From Symsagittifera roscoffensis (Eukaryota; Xenacoelomorpha; Acoela; Convolutidae), in contig NC_087066.1 of NCBI RefSeq assembly GCF_963678635.1, positions 57,182,312 to 57,246,311 on the forward strand: a stretch of DNA of 64,000 nt, read 5' to 3'. Positions 12,401 through 27,400 of the stretch are shown here, piece by piece. A program made the translations under genes and the position numbers. Every line of letters starts with the position of its first letter. The stretch's first letter is position 1. The notes under the pieces were generated by a model. That model saw only the letters and a list, made by a program, of their open reading frames with translations, was not told where the DNA came from and searched no databases.

Positions 12401-15400
12401 TTATTACAAGACATGAGTTTTTGTGATAGTATCAATAATCGCATGATATTGAGATTAAGCAAATCCAATTTTTATACAATACCATCTTCTTCTACAGCTT
12501 AACCCTACAGGTAAAATTGTTCTACCAGGAAATTAAGATCTGCTGAAAATTGTACCAAAATTTCCAGCCCAGAAAAAAAATTCCCATCCAGGTTGCATAC
12601 TTTGACATTATTACCTCAATTACTACTACATTACTCCAATTATGACTGCAATTAAGAACTCTCCTCTACTGTAATAAGGAAAGAGTAAGGTAAAATGTAG
12701 AAAGTGACTAACCTGGTCCAGCTCCATCTGTAGGTCGACAACTTTGTCCGTGTCATGTCTGAGCAACTCATTTTCCTCTGACAGACATCTCAGCTTCTCC
12801 TTGTACTCCGTCTCCATTGTCGTCAGAGCCAGGTCCAGCTTTGTCACCGAGGCCTCCTGCAATTGAAATATTAGCAAATCACTAAATTGACATATAAGCA
12901 AAAAATCTAGTAGAAAATTTATTGAAGTCGATTTCCCCGATTTCCATTTCAATTTTCCGTAGTTATGACCCTAATTTTGCTTGCTGAAGTTTCCTAACAT
13001 TAACTTTACATTTTGCTGTTAATTAATCTGCATGGAAAGAAAAAGACTGTTGAAAGAGGGAGATGAAGGAAAGAGATCAAGTAATGTTGAATTGAGCATC
13101 GTAGTAGCAAAGATGTGATGTACTGACTGTGGCAGCGAGTGCAGTCTGATACTTGGTGCTCCTGCTCTGCAAATCCTCCTTCTCCGAACTCAGCTGGTAG
13201 AGATCTCTCTTCAGCACCTCCACCTCCTCCTCCAGTCCATTCTCCTTCTGCTGCAGTGCCTCCACTCTCGCAGTCGCCTGGGTCTCCAGAAGCGCCACCA
13301 GTGTCACCCAGTCCTACACAAGTAAACAAGCAAACAGAGATAACCAACAGACAATCGGGAAACAAAGTTAATGAACTCGAGAAACAAGAAAAAATGGCTG
13401 ATTTGTTTTGAAACTTTCAGTTTCTGAGTTTCAAAGAAAAAACAGCGCTTTTAAACTTTTTGAATTTTAAGAATCTGTTATGATTGATACTTCAATGCTA
13501 ACTTAATGAGAAACCAAAAGACAAACCGCCGGACCATAAAACTGAGCGAGAAGACTTTACCGAGGGAAAAAAACGAAAACCACGCGACCTTAACTTCGCT
13601 GATAAAAAAGTACCTTTACTTTTTAGGACTGCTAAAAACTATGGTCTACTGAAAAAAAAAACAGTAATGGCAGCGGATTAAATCACCAAAAATTTTGCAT
13701 ACCTTTAATAATCCGGTAACTGCCAGTTTATTGGAAAAAGGTGTTTTCTGTTCATTCACTTTTGCTGTTAAAGAAAAACTCCTCTTAAAAAAAGAGCATA
13801 AAGCAAAAAGAAATTTAAAATTAATATGAAGTACATTTGACTGGAATGCAATGGGCTGCTTGCTGGCATACTCTTCTGGGTACAGTCGCATCAGGGTGTC
13901 TTTGAGTCGAGTACCCACTTCACTCGGTGATATGCTATCTGCTCCTATTGTTGCCCTTATTTCCGCCTTGCCGCGAATCGAACTACCATTGGCAAGAGTA
14001 TCTCCACTGCTGTCTGGGTCTGAGTCCACTGAGAATCCATTATGTCCAACTGGACTACTACTGCCATTAGGGTCAATATTCATGGAATGTACTTGCTTTT
14101 TCAGCTCCTCGTTTTCTTTTCTCAGAGTCGAGTTTTCTTCGCTTAGTGAGGAAATGGATGCTTGCAGTTGGGTCAACTAAAATACAAACCAAAACTGAAC
14201 GAGTAAAATAAATTCATTAAAAGCATAAACAATTATGAAATTTCACACAAAGAAGCCCTTCGCAAACTATTTGACCCAGATTCACAATAAACAAGGCTTT
14301 AATATGATACCAAAGCTTGAACCCATACAAGCTTTCCTTGAGGTACCTAATAAGTGCAAGAAAACCACAACCTAAGCCATAGTTCCTTCCAGTCACTTCA
14401 TGACATGGTCGAAACAATCAACTTTCAAAAACAAGCATTCATTTGCGTAACTATAACTTCTATTTTTGGCGCTCGTAATTTGCCTTCAATAAGGCAAATT
14501 AATCAAAATCTAGCTTCCACATAAATAGCCAACTGACAGTTGGAAAAGAGTAATGAAGGCAAATAAACAAAAAAATACGCCACTGACTTTGCTGAAAAAA
14601 TCTCAACTTACGAATTTCAAAGAAACAAATAGATGCCCTTAAAGCTCTCTGAATTTCTACAACAATTTATGATTGGCGCTTTTTTGATAACATTAAACCA
14701 ACTTGAGAAAAATGGATCATAAGGTAAAGTTTTTGTTCCGCAAAATTTTTTAAAATTAAATCCCACTTTTGAAACTAGAAATTGTTCACTTTTTTTTTGC
14801 GCCATTTCAACGTTCGTATTTGGAGAGAGCTATTTACGTAGTTTTCAGCAGATGAGTTTCTATTGAACTTAAAAAGTGCATATATACCTAAGTGCATTGA
14901 AAAATGTATTAATATGTATGAATGCACATCTGTAGTTATTAGAGGACTTTGCGATTTTTTCCTGAAAAAGAAAGACCAATATAAGAGTCTTCAATAAGTT
15001 CAATACTCTTAATCAATCCGCCGAAAAGTAACAAAGCCAACACACAGTTGCAATGAGCGTCAATGACTTGCGAAACAAGAAGTCGATCACGTTTTTTGTG
15101 ACATATACATTTTGCTGTTCGAATGTTTGTCTTTCTTTTACCAAAAGGAATGAAGTGAACTTAAGAAGAAATCAAAAGTCAAACGCGAAAAACCAAACTT
15201 TAGCGTATAAATTAATTTTGAGCGGTTTTAAGACTTTTTCCAGCAAAATAAACAAAAAAATTACCAAAAACATATATAACAGTATTCACTATGTTCACGA
15301 CTCTTAAAAACTAGCTCTATCTAAATTTTCGTATGCTTCGATCAAGTGGGAAGTAACCTGGAAGTTGTAAAGGTTCAATAGAAAAGCTCAAAATTTTACA

Positions 15401-18400
15401 GATTTGTAACATAAGTTGTTTACGGGAAGAAGATTCAAGTTCACGATTACACAAAACTTGCTGTCGCAAGTGTTACAAGAAAGAAAAACCAAATAAAATG
15501 CCACATCACGTCGTCTATTGACAATTCACCATGGAGAATTATGAAGTTAGATGACGTTTAAACATTAATAATACACGTGAAACCAACCCTTTTTTGCAGT
15601 TTCAGCTGAAATATGAACATAGATAGACAGTTGTCAACAGAAATTTTGAAAACGCTTTAATTTAAGGCAACAACTGACCTAAAAAACTTAGCCAATAGAC
15701 AGTTGGAAAAGAGTCAATGAACGCAAGTAAAAAAAACACTGATTTGTTTTTTGAAAAAATTTCAATTTCCGAACTTCAAAAAAAATAGATGAAATTCAAA
15801 AAATATATATAATTCACACTTTTTTGATTATATTAAGCCAATTAGAGAAAACTGGATAAAAGGTAAAATTTATATTTTGCTGGAAAATTCGATAATTAAA
15901 TTCCCCTTTCGAAACTAGAAGTCGATCACGTTTTTCGTGATCTTTACACTTTCGCTGTTCGATAGTGGAGTTTTCCTTGCCTTTGAAAAAGAAATGAACC
16001 AAAAGAAATCAAAAGTCAAACTGCGAAAAAGTAAATTTGAGCCTGAATAAAATTTAAGACTTCTCCTGAAAAAAAATCATCGCGACCTATATAAGAGTGT
16101 GACCTCTTAAAATCATCAACTGCATTAACTTTTTACTTGTCAAATTTCAAAGCACTACTAATGCAAACACCAGATTCAAAAAAGCCACCAAAAATAGCAC
16201 TTTTATTTGAGACCTAGGTTGGAACAAAGTTGCATCGTACTATCGCACTACACTCGTGTAAAAATCTAAATGAAAAACTGATCAAAAACTTCTGCACGGC
16301 GCATAATAACACTCAAAGTTAAGCGCTGCGGAGTTAGCATTGACAGCCTGCAGACTCCGCGTTTCAAGCGGTCCAAACTGTAAATTGTTTGGAATATTTC
16401 TAAAGACCGCTCAGCTTAAAGACCGGTCTGCTACAAGAACTAGCATCTGAAAAAAAATTGTTTGCGGCTGATTTTTTTGATCTATGATGCCTCGCTTTAG
16501 GACCTACTGCTTGTTTAAGCGACTTGTTTTTTTGAAAAAAATTAATTCCCTTGAAGCTCTTTGAAATTCTGACACATTTTATAATTGACACTTTTCCGAT
16601 AAAATTTATCCAATTTGAGAAAACTATCAAAAGATATATTTTTCAATTCGCTGGGAAATCTGAAAACTAAATTCCATTTTCAAATTTAGAAATCGATCAC
16701 GTTTTTCGTGATCTTTTCACTTTTGCTGTTCGATAGTGGAGTTTGCCTTTCTTTCAACAAAGGAAATGAACTTAACCTACAAAGAAATCAAAAGTCAAAC
16801 CGCGAAAAAAGTAAATTTGAGCCTGAACAAATTTTAAAACACCAGCGAGAACTCGACAAAAAAGCAGCTTTATAAAGAGAAATATAAAAAGATAGAAATA
16901 AGCCCCGAAATAGTAAAACTTTGCTACGTATGGGCTTCGAACCTGTGACCTCGAGAAATGGAGTCTCACAACCTCCCCTTTCGGCCACGAACGCTTAACA
17001 ACCGGCAAACACTAGTCAAAAATAAAGTATCTACATATGCTAACAAATTGCCACTGCTATGCAGCAAAGGTGGCACAAATACAAATAGACTCAATTTTGC
17101 AAGTAATAATCTGAAATATAACAAATTTCTGATATCGAATTTTTATTATTGTTATGTTGCTTGAAACAAACAACTTTTTTCGGTTCATTTGTGGAACACC
17201 CGTACCTGTTTCATGTCTGAGTTTGCCTGTGACCAGTCATATGCTGCACCAGGGGAATGGCCGGCAGACATGGCTTCTCCGTTAGAGGCGTCGGGAGTGG
17301 ATGTGGATGATGATAAGCTTCCGTTCTGGTGCGGGTGGCTTGAATCCAGTCCATTCTGTTGTTGCTGCTGGGAGATGGACAGCACTGTTTGCTGCAGATT
17401 TTCCACTTCTTCTGTGAACGTAAACAAGCCATGAATTACGTACTTTATTTTTGTTCGCATATTCGCAGATCTGTGTGCCTTTGAAGTCTAAACTATACAT
17501 AGACCAGGTTGAAAAACGCTGTTTTGAGTTTTCGATATCATTCAAAAGGAAAATCGCATTAAAACTTTGAAGTTTTTGCGAAAATGGCATGCATTTTTTA
17601 TCGGCAGACTCGCATGAAAAAGCAAACAAGATATCTTTGTATCCGGTGTTAAAATCGAGTACCGAATTAGCATCCCACTAGCAATTTATTTTCACCAGCA
17701 TCTGTGTAAGTGAAACATACAAGTACGCTTTGAAAAATGAAACGCATATATTGTTCCCTTTAAAACTTGAAACAAAAGTCAAGTACTGATATAGCCTTCA
17801 TTGTCAGTCATGATAGAGAAAGCAAGTGGTAGGAAAGCATGTGAATTTAATTCCATCTCCAAGTTGATACTTAGACGATTTAACACCAACTAAAGACTGC
17901 TTAAGCTGCATTACATAACTAGCGTCTTCAAACTAAGTCTCATCATCTCGGCCATAAAACATGAACACACTCATACCAGATAGCAGAATACATAATGTTT
18001 AAACAAGTTGAACTCCCATGCGATAAGTCAGTCAAACGACGATCGATGAAATTGAAGATAGGAACAACCGAGCAAAGGCAACAGATTTCTCAAAACCAAT
18101 AAAACCATGAAACATAAATAGCCACTTCTATTACAGCTAAGCAGACTAGCAGTATGGAAATTATCAATTTATCCATATAAACAGAGTCAGAACAAATGAT
18201 TATTCAATTTTAAGACTGTCATGGACATTTCAAAAACAGCAGATCCTAATGTGTTCTCAGAATACAACGAAAACATCATCGTCCGGGATAAATCCAAAAA
18301 AAAAGCAAATCAGGCAGAGATGTCTTTATAAGCACTGGTTGTCCCTATAAGCATCTCATTTTTTTCACAGTTTTGTTTTCTATAATAGACTGCGTTCTGA

Positions 18401-21400
18401 TCAGAAAATATCTTTGGACTTTCAATCTGACTGGAAAAAAAGTGGATTTTCAATCTGACTGGATGTTGTAACGATAACTCATACAGAACGAAGCCTCGCT
18501 TTGCACAACTTGCAAAACATTGTCTTTAGACAATCACAGAAACCATTCAAACAATGAAAAGGATTTTTAAAATTTCCCTAAGCTTTCCAAAAATTCGGCA
18601 CAAGGCTATCATAAACCATTTTTTACAATAATATTAGTCATCGAAGTGATACACGATTTCCGACATATCTTGAAAACTACACAAAACCTGTATTCTTAAT
18701 TGAAGGTTTTTCGTACCTCGGAGGGAGTCGTTCTCTTTGCGTAAAGCTATTTTGGAGTCCTGTAGTCTCGACATCTCGGCGTAGGTTCCTTCGTGGTTCT
18801 GTCGCAACACGTCGTTTTCCCTGGCCATGGCCTTGACCTTTTCATCCAGTCCGCTTATCTGGTACAAGAGACGATTCTCCTTCTCTTCAAAGTTAGCCTG
18901 AGGAAATAAAACGAACGGTTTGATATAATTCACAGCTGTACAATATTTCACAAAGGCTAAGCTCCACATCGGAATCAAGAAGAAAAACATAACCAAAAGG
19001 TGCTCGGAACACTGCAAAACGATTGCGATTTTTCAGACACTTTCAATTAAAAGCCAAAAAAAAATTGAAAGAAATAAAATCAATCAAAAAAGGTCTGCCA
19101 AACTTTTTCAAGGCGAGAAAAAAAAACACAGCCAAAAGACAATTGGAAAAGAGACGAACGCAAGAAAGAAAGAAAAAAAACCTCAACTTTCGAAATACAA
19201 ATTATATATTCAATATAACAAAATTCGAGCCGTTAAAATCAAATTTGAGCCTGAAACTTCTTCCTGCAAACTGCAAAAAAATCTTAACCTATATAAGAGT
19301 CTTGACTACATTCACTCTTGATCGCGTTTTAAAAAGTCACGAACAAAAAACAGCGTACGCTTAAACTAATTCAAAAATTCCGAAGCTCTCCAGTCTATTA
19401 AAAAAAAAGCTTTAAAGAAGAAAAAATAAACTTTTAACCTTGAAAAGAAATCAAAGTCAAACCGCAAAAGAAATTTCAGCGTAAACAAACTTCAGACGTT
19501 TTTCTGAAGAAAAAAAAAACGAAACAAAAATCATCACGACATATGAAAGTGACAACTGTCACCATTTCTTTCACTGACTCTTACTAACGTAAATAAAAAA
19601 TTCAATTTATATAAATTCTTGAAATTCAATTTATAAACGTAGGGTTAATCATTTCACTTCGAAAGCCGTATAAAAAGTGGCAATAACTGTGCTCGGAACA
19701 TTATGCGCCCCATGCGGAGTAACTAACAGCTACCCTTTTCAGTATAGAGACCTGGTTGTTTGAGTTGTTGACTGCGGACTTGAGTTGGGTCTCGTATTTA
19801 TTGCACTGATCCTGCAACTCGTTGTTGCGACTCTCGATCTTCTTCAACTGACTTTCTGCCGCCTGCAGTTTCATCTGGTGCTCACGACGCACATCGTTCG
19901 AGCTAAGATCACAAAAGAATCAATCATAAACAATTATTCTTAAAAGCTGAATGATCTTTAAAAAGATCCCTATAGGACAAAAACACATAATGAACTATGT
20001 TATTTTGCCCTCAGCCACCGAAGAGTCGCAATGAGCATTTTGCTATTTTTTTTTTGTAGTTTTGAGGAGCGCTCAGAAAACAAAACGATGCGAATTTCAA
20101 TATTTTGTTGTCAAAAAGCTCCTTGGAAAATATAAATTCTTACCTCGAAGACACTACCCTTTTAGTTTCAAGACTTTCGATTACTTACTGGCCACAGAAA
20201 TATATGTTTTTTTTTCACGTGATGTTGGAAATTTGCTTAATTTGATTAAGATGCATAATTTTAATGCTTCTTTTTTACATGGTATCTTAAAAACTACTGC
20301 AAACATGAAAATTTAACAAAACAGCCTTTATTTTAAGCAGTCTTCGAAACTCATGAAAAATTTAATATATGGTCTTTCTCCCACGTAATGTAACTGCCAG
20401 ATTCGTCGGCAATTTCTTATTATTTGCTAATACAATTTGACGTCAGTTACATTACGCCTTTTACCAATTCAAATTCAGCATTATACATGAAGTATCTCTA
20501 CAGAGCGTTCAATGCGAACAGAGCTAGTAGTAAAAAAACATGAACACATTTGATTTTGAGAGTTTGGCTGGTTCGCTTTCTGCGTCATGAATAACTTTGA
20601 AGGCATATCAAAGTTTTCATGATTTGTTCATCAAAATGTCAAAGACTAATTTGAGATATCGGACAGAGTTATCTGAAATATCAACAGTCGATTGCTTCTT
20701 GAAGGGGTCATTTGATTTGGCGTGAACAAAATTCTGATTTATGAAGCCCTAGTTGACGCATTGTTCCATGCATCTCTATATATGATGTCTAGCTCCCTGC
20801 TCTAGGCGAATGTTAAGGACGTTTATATTTTCACCCATTTTAAAACAGTTGACAGAATCTTAATCTATTACGCCAAACCAATCGAGTTGGATCTCCCAAA
20901 CTGCCGAATAATAATAAGCCGATAAAAACATTTCGTATACTCAAACTTCGCATGAGCAACGTGCAAAAAATGGCAAATAAAACAACTTGCCTGTGTAATG
21001 AATTAGCTCAAACCACGATTGATTGGATTTCAAATAACTTTCATCATCGGTATTTTCTTGACCAAATCTACGACGTATCATATTCCTCCATATAGTATAT
21101 TTAGAATTTTAAATTTATCACTGCAGTAACGCGTTATACACTCTTAACGCACTTATAGTTCATAAAAGAGTCCCAACTTAGCCGAAACAAAAGAAGACAA
21201 ACAGACGATTAATCGACCATATTTTTAAACGAGAAATTTTTTGATGAAAGAAACAGGTTCTGGCCGGATTCGAAGCCAATGAATTCGAATTTGTAACAAA
21301 TCAAGCTATCAAATGATAAGTTAAAACGGACAGTTGGAAAAGAGTCAATGAGCACAGGAAAACAGAAAAAATACTGCCATGTTTTTAAAAATAACTTCAA

Positions 21401-24400
21401 CTTTCGAAATTCAAAAATATATATATATGGCCTTAAAACTCTCTGAATCTCACGAACAGTTCATGATTAGAGCTTTTTGATTAAAAAAAAAACTCAATTT
21501 GAGAAAACTGGATCAATAAATAAATTTTCTATTCCGCTGAGAAACCTTAAAATAAAATTCCACTTTGGAAACTAGAACTTTTTCAAGTTTTTTCGCGCTA
21601 TTTCTTTGAGCGTGATCTATTTTTTTTTTTCGTTAAAAAATAACAAAAACGTATACAAGGGTCTTCACAGACCAAAATAGCGCTCTTATGTTGCTTATTT
21701 TTCAGAGAAGCCCGTGCCGTGTTAATTAAGCCAAAAAAAGCTTTCGTAACAGTTCAGGTCGCTTCGCCAGCTGCTACAGAGGACTTTTTGTCGCCACAAA
21801 AATGGACGTTACCTCTGTGTCTATCAGTCGTTTCAACTTGAATTGCCATTAAATCTAGCTGTCAAATGATTCGGTGATTGTGTTAGCCAAGCTGTTTATC
21901 AAAAATATCAATTAATCTTTGTTTTCAAGCGAACGTACGACGTTTTACACGTAAAATTATGCGCCCGAAAAATTATTTATGCACTTGATTTAGATTAAAT
22001 GTAAATAAAGATTACGATGGCTAAGGTCATGCAGGACTCGGTTATCTTTTAACCTCCAGCCAGCTCAACAATTTGTGGCTATAGTCTTTTAAAAACTAAC
22101 CTCGATCTGGCTTTCTCCAGCTCCGTCTGTAGAAACATCTTTTCGTGGTGCAAAACTCCATACTGGTGATCTTTCTTCTTCATCTCAATCACCAGCTGGC
22201 TTTCATCTGGAACTGCTACTATTTGTGCACTTGCAGCCACGCTCAACTGAGATCTCAGTGACGCACACTCTTGGATTTTCCTTTGCAGTTCCTCGTTTAT
22301 GGATCCTATCATCTGCTTTTCCTTTTCAAGCTGCTCATTCAGGAGAAGATATTTGCTGATTAGGTCTTGGCTGTGGTTGCGTTCGTGTTTCAGCTCATCT
22401 TCTAGCTTCTGAACCTCAGCCGGGACATCAGTAGAAGCATTTTCCTTCTTTGACGCCTTGGATCCCACACTGGCGTTACTCCTCTCGCTATTTCGCTTCA
22501 CGCGCGACGTAACCGTGGCGGAACTACCTGGAAGCGGTTCAGGTTTCCTGGAACTCGCGGAAACTCGGCTAGAAACTTGCTTAGCTGCGGCGTTATTGAT
22601 TTTCACTGGAATGGGCTTGGGTTGATTTTTAAATGACCTCGGGTTCTCAGCAGTCAGCATGACGTTTGAATGCGATTCTAAAGAGTTCATTGATCATATC
22701 ATCATACCAATACACAGGCAAAGTGGAGCTTCTAAATAACGAAATATATGCCACAAACTTCCCCAAGAAATAAATAGAAAAACTAACCATGTGTAAAACA
22801 TGTTTTTCATAAATTTCTTTTTTCAATAATAACCACAATTCATTCGACTACACACTTAAAGTTCAAAAACTCTCAATTGACAATCTATCCCAAGTCATTT
22901 ATCAAATAGTTTTTTTACAAAGTTTGTAACTGATAAAAATAAATGTGATAAGTTAAAACGTAACAATCTGCTAACCACTCAAGGACTTCTTAATGAGTCA
23001 GCATTCAAGGGTCAACATTCAAGAAAATTCCGTGCTACCTTAGCCCGATAAACTAGCCAAAAAAAGCTTAAAAAGCAGACACGCGATAAACCGATATTTA
23101 AAGGTTACAGCAGAAAATATGAAGTTAGCAAAACTACAATTCTTAGCCAGAATCGTACCACGCAAGTTACCAATTTACCGCATGTGAAATTTGTCGTAAC
23201 ACGCGTGTTACCTTTGCGTCAAATGGGCAAAATTAGTAGTTAAAACATTATGTGCTAATTAAAATATCTGAGGATTCCCCCAACAGTTATGCGAAGAAAG
23301 TTTCTGATGGAAAACACACGAATTTAGTACCCGGTAACACAATACCCTGGGTAATCGCAAAGAGATTTTCGACAGACCTCAGCCTTAGTTTTTTCATTTT
23401 TCAGTCGGATCAATAAAAGGTATTAGCATACAAAACATGCGTTGTTTTCAGAATCAAAAGAAACCAGGACGGCCAAATGATAAGTTAAAGTACAATAATC
23501 AATCAAGGAAAAGACAATTAATTGCACAGATTTGTATAGGTATGAACACAATTGTCACTCACCCGTAAACTCTTCAGTCGAGTCGGAATGTTCGAGATTT
23601 TCACTTTGGGGAGAACCTTCACCGTGCGGCAGATTACTTTGGTGTGAGACCTGTACCCGAGGCGCTTCGTGAAACTTACTCAGATTTCTATCGCTCTTCG
23701 CGGCGATAGTTTCAACAGGTGCCAGCTTTTTCTGCGAAAACAAAAGACTCAATTATTTCCTCTTAAAATACTAGAATGTGAGGTTTATGTCATATACTGC
23801 TTCTGAATTTCGTATGAACCAGATTATCAATAGCTAGTTGAGATGCATTTTCACCGTACCTCGGTAGCTTGGGTTTGTTTGCCAGGTATCCCAGTCTTCT
23901 GACCACGCCCTTCAGTTTTACTGTCGATTCCAACAGACACCATATCCGGCTCCTTTGACTTCGGACCACTCGTGCTTTTGCTAACCTTAGTAGGAACGGC
24001 TTGCCACTCACCTTCCGACAATTCTTCCTCCGGCTGTGCAAACAGCCTCACGTCGGCACTGATCTTGGGCTGCACGTTTTCTACAACTAAAAAAGCACCT
24101 GTTTTTGTTTCGTAACAACCATATCGGTTCCAAAATTCAATGCAGGAAGAAAATGCTAAGAGCGAATTTGAGATGCCCTCGTCGCATTTTGATTAATTTC
24201 ATCGATCCACTTCACTATCACTGCAAGACACGATCAATACACGGAGACAAAAGCGCAAACATTACACCACAAACTAGCCGACAGAAACTGAGGAGACAGC
24301 CGCCATGTCAAATGAAGACTGTTTGAAAAAGCCGAAAAAATTCTACCACAATTCGAGAATGTTTTTCTAGATTTGTGTTGTATACATTTTGGGTTAGAAC

Positions 24401-27400
24401 CAACGTTAAAAACAAACTTCGACACAGAGGCGAAGCTGAGCTCGCACCACTTGCGATACAACAAATACAAGGTTAAAACAGCATGACGCTCAAGAACTAA
24501 AAAAACGGGCTTCCAACGATGTTACATTTGAAAAAAGGATCTACAAAAGCGAAGTGTTTTTAAGAGGTCCCAATGGTGTTCAATTTACGAAATCAGTTCA
24601 TAAATAACATCGGAAAGTTGTAGAAACAAAATAAATGGCAAATAAGCCGACGGAATTAAAGCGGAATTTGAAAACCATGTACAGTCCATATATGTCACAT
24701 ATGTACTGAATTCAAGGTGATATACACATTTTGAAAATTAAACCGAAAGCTTAATCGACAACAATAAAGCCGAAGAACCATCAACCAAACAATGAAAATA
24801 TCAAAATTCTATAACTATACATGCAAAAAGATCTATCAAAATGAGATATATGTGAAAAAAAAACATGCCCAGACAAAATTTTATTTTTAGCTCTCCCTCA
24901 AAACACACCCACGCACACAGAAAAATTTTTGCACAGCAAACGTCGCAATAAGAGGCCACAATTTAAGAAATTGGATATTAAAAAAATCTCCTCTCCCTCA
25001 AAATACATACACGCATATAGAAAACTTGTTGCACTTCAAACAGCGCAATGTGAGGCCACTAAGGCGATATAAAATAGGCACATATCATATCAAGCCGCTA
25101 AAAGGTCAAACGAAAATCCGAAAAGTTTCAAAAAATTTTGAAATTAAAAAAATTTCAAAATTATCACTCGCTGAAAACACATACGCACACAAAAATGGTT
25201 TTGCTAAGTAAACTGCTCAGTATGAGGCCACTAAGCACATATAACATAGACCGAAATCTATCAAGCCAAAAAAAGGACAACAAATATTTTGTTTAAACAA
25301 AAAAAATCGGTGGAAAACTTACAACCAACACAAAAAACAAATTTCAAAAAGCTGGGATATTTATCAGTATGAAACAGTATGAAACGCAAAACATGCTAAT
25401 TATTTGCAACAGAGGGGAAGAGGATTTGATTTGCAACGAGGACAAAGAGGTGAGGGAGTCCAGGTCCAGGAGTGAGTCCTGTTCCAAAAGTTATTTAAGG
25501 GAAAAAAGTCTAGTACCCGATTGCAATAACCTTGCTTATCGCAAGGGTAAAGAAAAAGGGTATTTAAAACGCAGATATTCCCAAAATATGTCTGTTGGTC
25601 GACGAGAAAATGATGAATGAAAGCGTTTTCCGATTTAATAACGCTTGCTAACCACTAGCGTTATCACATTACGGGTGCAAAAACCCATAGCAATCTACGT
25701 TGTCGCTGTCTTCTAGGAATACAATCTACGCAGGCATATAGGTCAGTAGGAAGCACCTGTTTTTGTTTCGTAACAACCATATCGGTTCCAAAATTCAATG
25801 CAGGAAGAAAATGCTAAGAGCGAATTTGAGATGCCCTCGTCGCATTTTGATTAATTTCATCGATCCACTTCACTATCACTGCAAGACACGATCAATACAC
25901 GGAGACAAAAGCGCAAACATTACACCACAAACTAGCCGACAGAAACTGAGGAGACAGCCGCCATGTCAAATGAAGACTGTTTGAAAAAGCCGAAAAAATT
26001 CTACCACAATTCGAGAATGTTTTTCTAGATTTGTGTTGTATACATTTTGGGTTAGAACCAACGTTAAAAACAAACTTCGACACAGAGGCGAAGCTGAGCT
26101 CGCACCACTTGCGATACAACAAATACAAGGTTAAAACAGCATGACGCTCAAGAACTAAAAAAACGGGCTTCCAACGATGTTACATTTGAAAAAAGGATCT
26201 ACAAAAGCGAAGTGTTTGTAAGAGGTCCCAATGGTGTTCAATTTACGAAATCAGTTCATAAATAACATCGGAAAGTTGTAGAAACAAAATAAATGGCAAA
26301 TAAGCCGACGGAATTAAAGCGGAATTTGAAAACCATGTACAGTCCATATATGTCACATATGTACTGAATTCAAGGTGATATACACATTTTGAAAATTAAA
26401 CCGAAAGCTTAATCGACAACAATAAAGCCGAAGAACCATCAACCAAACAATGAAAATATCAAAATTCTATAACTATACATGCAACAAGATCTATCAAAAT
26501 GAGATATATGTGAAAAAAAAACATGCCCAGACAAAAGAATGTAAATTTAGCATCGGAAGAAAACTTACCCAGCAGTAACAATGCCGAAAATATCTGAGCA
26601 GAAATCCTTCAAGCTCAAAAAACTAAAACTAATAAAAAATTTTATTTTTAGCTCTCCCTCAAAACACACCCACGCACACAGAAAAATTTTTGCACAGCAA
26701 ACGTCGCAATAAGAGGCCACAATTTAAGAAATTGGATATTAAAAAAATCTCCTCTCCCTCAAAATACATACACGCATATAGAAAACTTGTTGCACTTCAA
26801 ACAGCGCAATGTGAGGCCACTAAGGCGATATAAAATAGGCACATATCATATCAAGCCGCTAAAAGGTCAAACGAAAATCCGAAAAGTTTCAAAAAATTTT
26901 GAAATTAAAAAAATTTCAAAATTATCACTCGCTGAAAACATTACGCACACAAAAATGGTTTTGCTAAGTAAACTGCTCAGTATGAGGCCACTAAGCACAT
27001 ATAACATAGACCGAAATCTATCAAGCCAAAAAAAGGACAACAAATATTTTGTTTAAAAAAAACAAAAAAAATCGGTGGAAAACTTACAACCAACACAAAA
27101 AACAAATTTCAAAAAGCTGGGATATTTATCAGTATGAAACAGTATGAAACGCAAAACATGCTAATTATTTGCAACAGAGGGGAAGAGGATTTGATTTGCA
27201 ACGAGGACAAAGAGGTGAGGGAGTCCAGGTCCAGGAGTGAGTCCTGTTCCAAAAGTTATTTAAGGGAAAAAAGTCTAGTACCCGATTGCAATAACCTTGC
27301 TTATCGCAAGGGTAAAGAAAAAGGGTATTTAAAACGCAGATATTCCCAAAATATGTCTGTTGGTCGACGAGAAAATGATGAATGAAAGCGTTTTCCGATT

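Noticed and set aside
13006-13411. Gly/Glu-rich 119-aa minus ORF and Pro-rich 90-aa plus ORF
   Set aside because: Both are alternative readings of exon 10, whose coiled-coil frame fits the splice sites.
16905-16998. Functional tRNA gene
   Set aside because: A and B boxes are present, but acceptor and T stems do not pair and the sequence recurs as a repeat; a SINE head fits better.
24105-27385. Paired small ORFs (73, 78, 83 and 61/89 aa) in intron 2
   Set aside because: Present twice only because the DNA is duplicated; low-complexity peptides without start context or splice logic.
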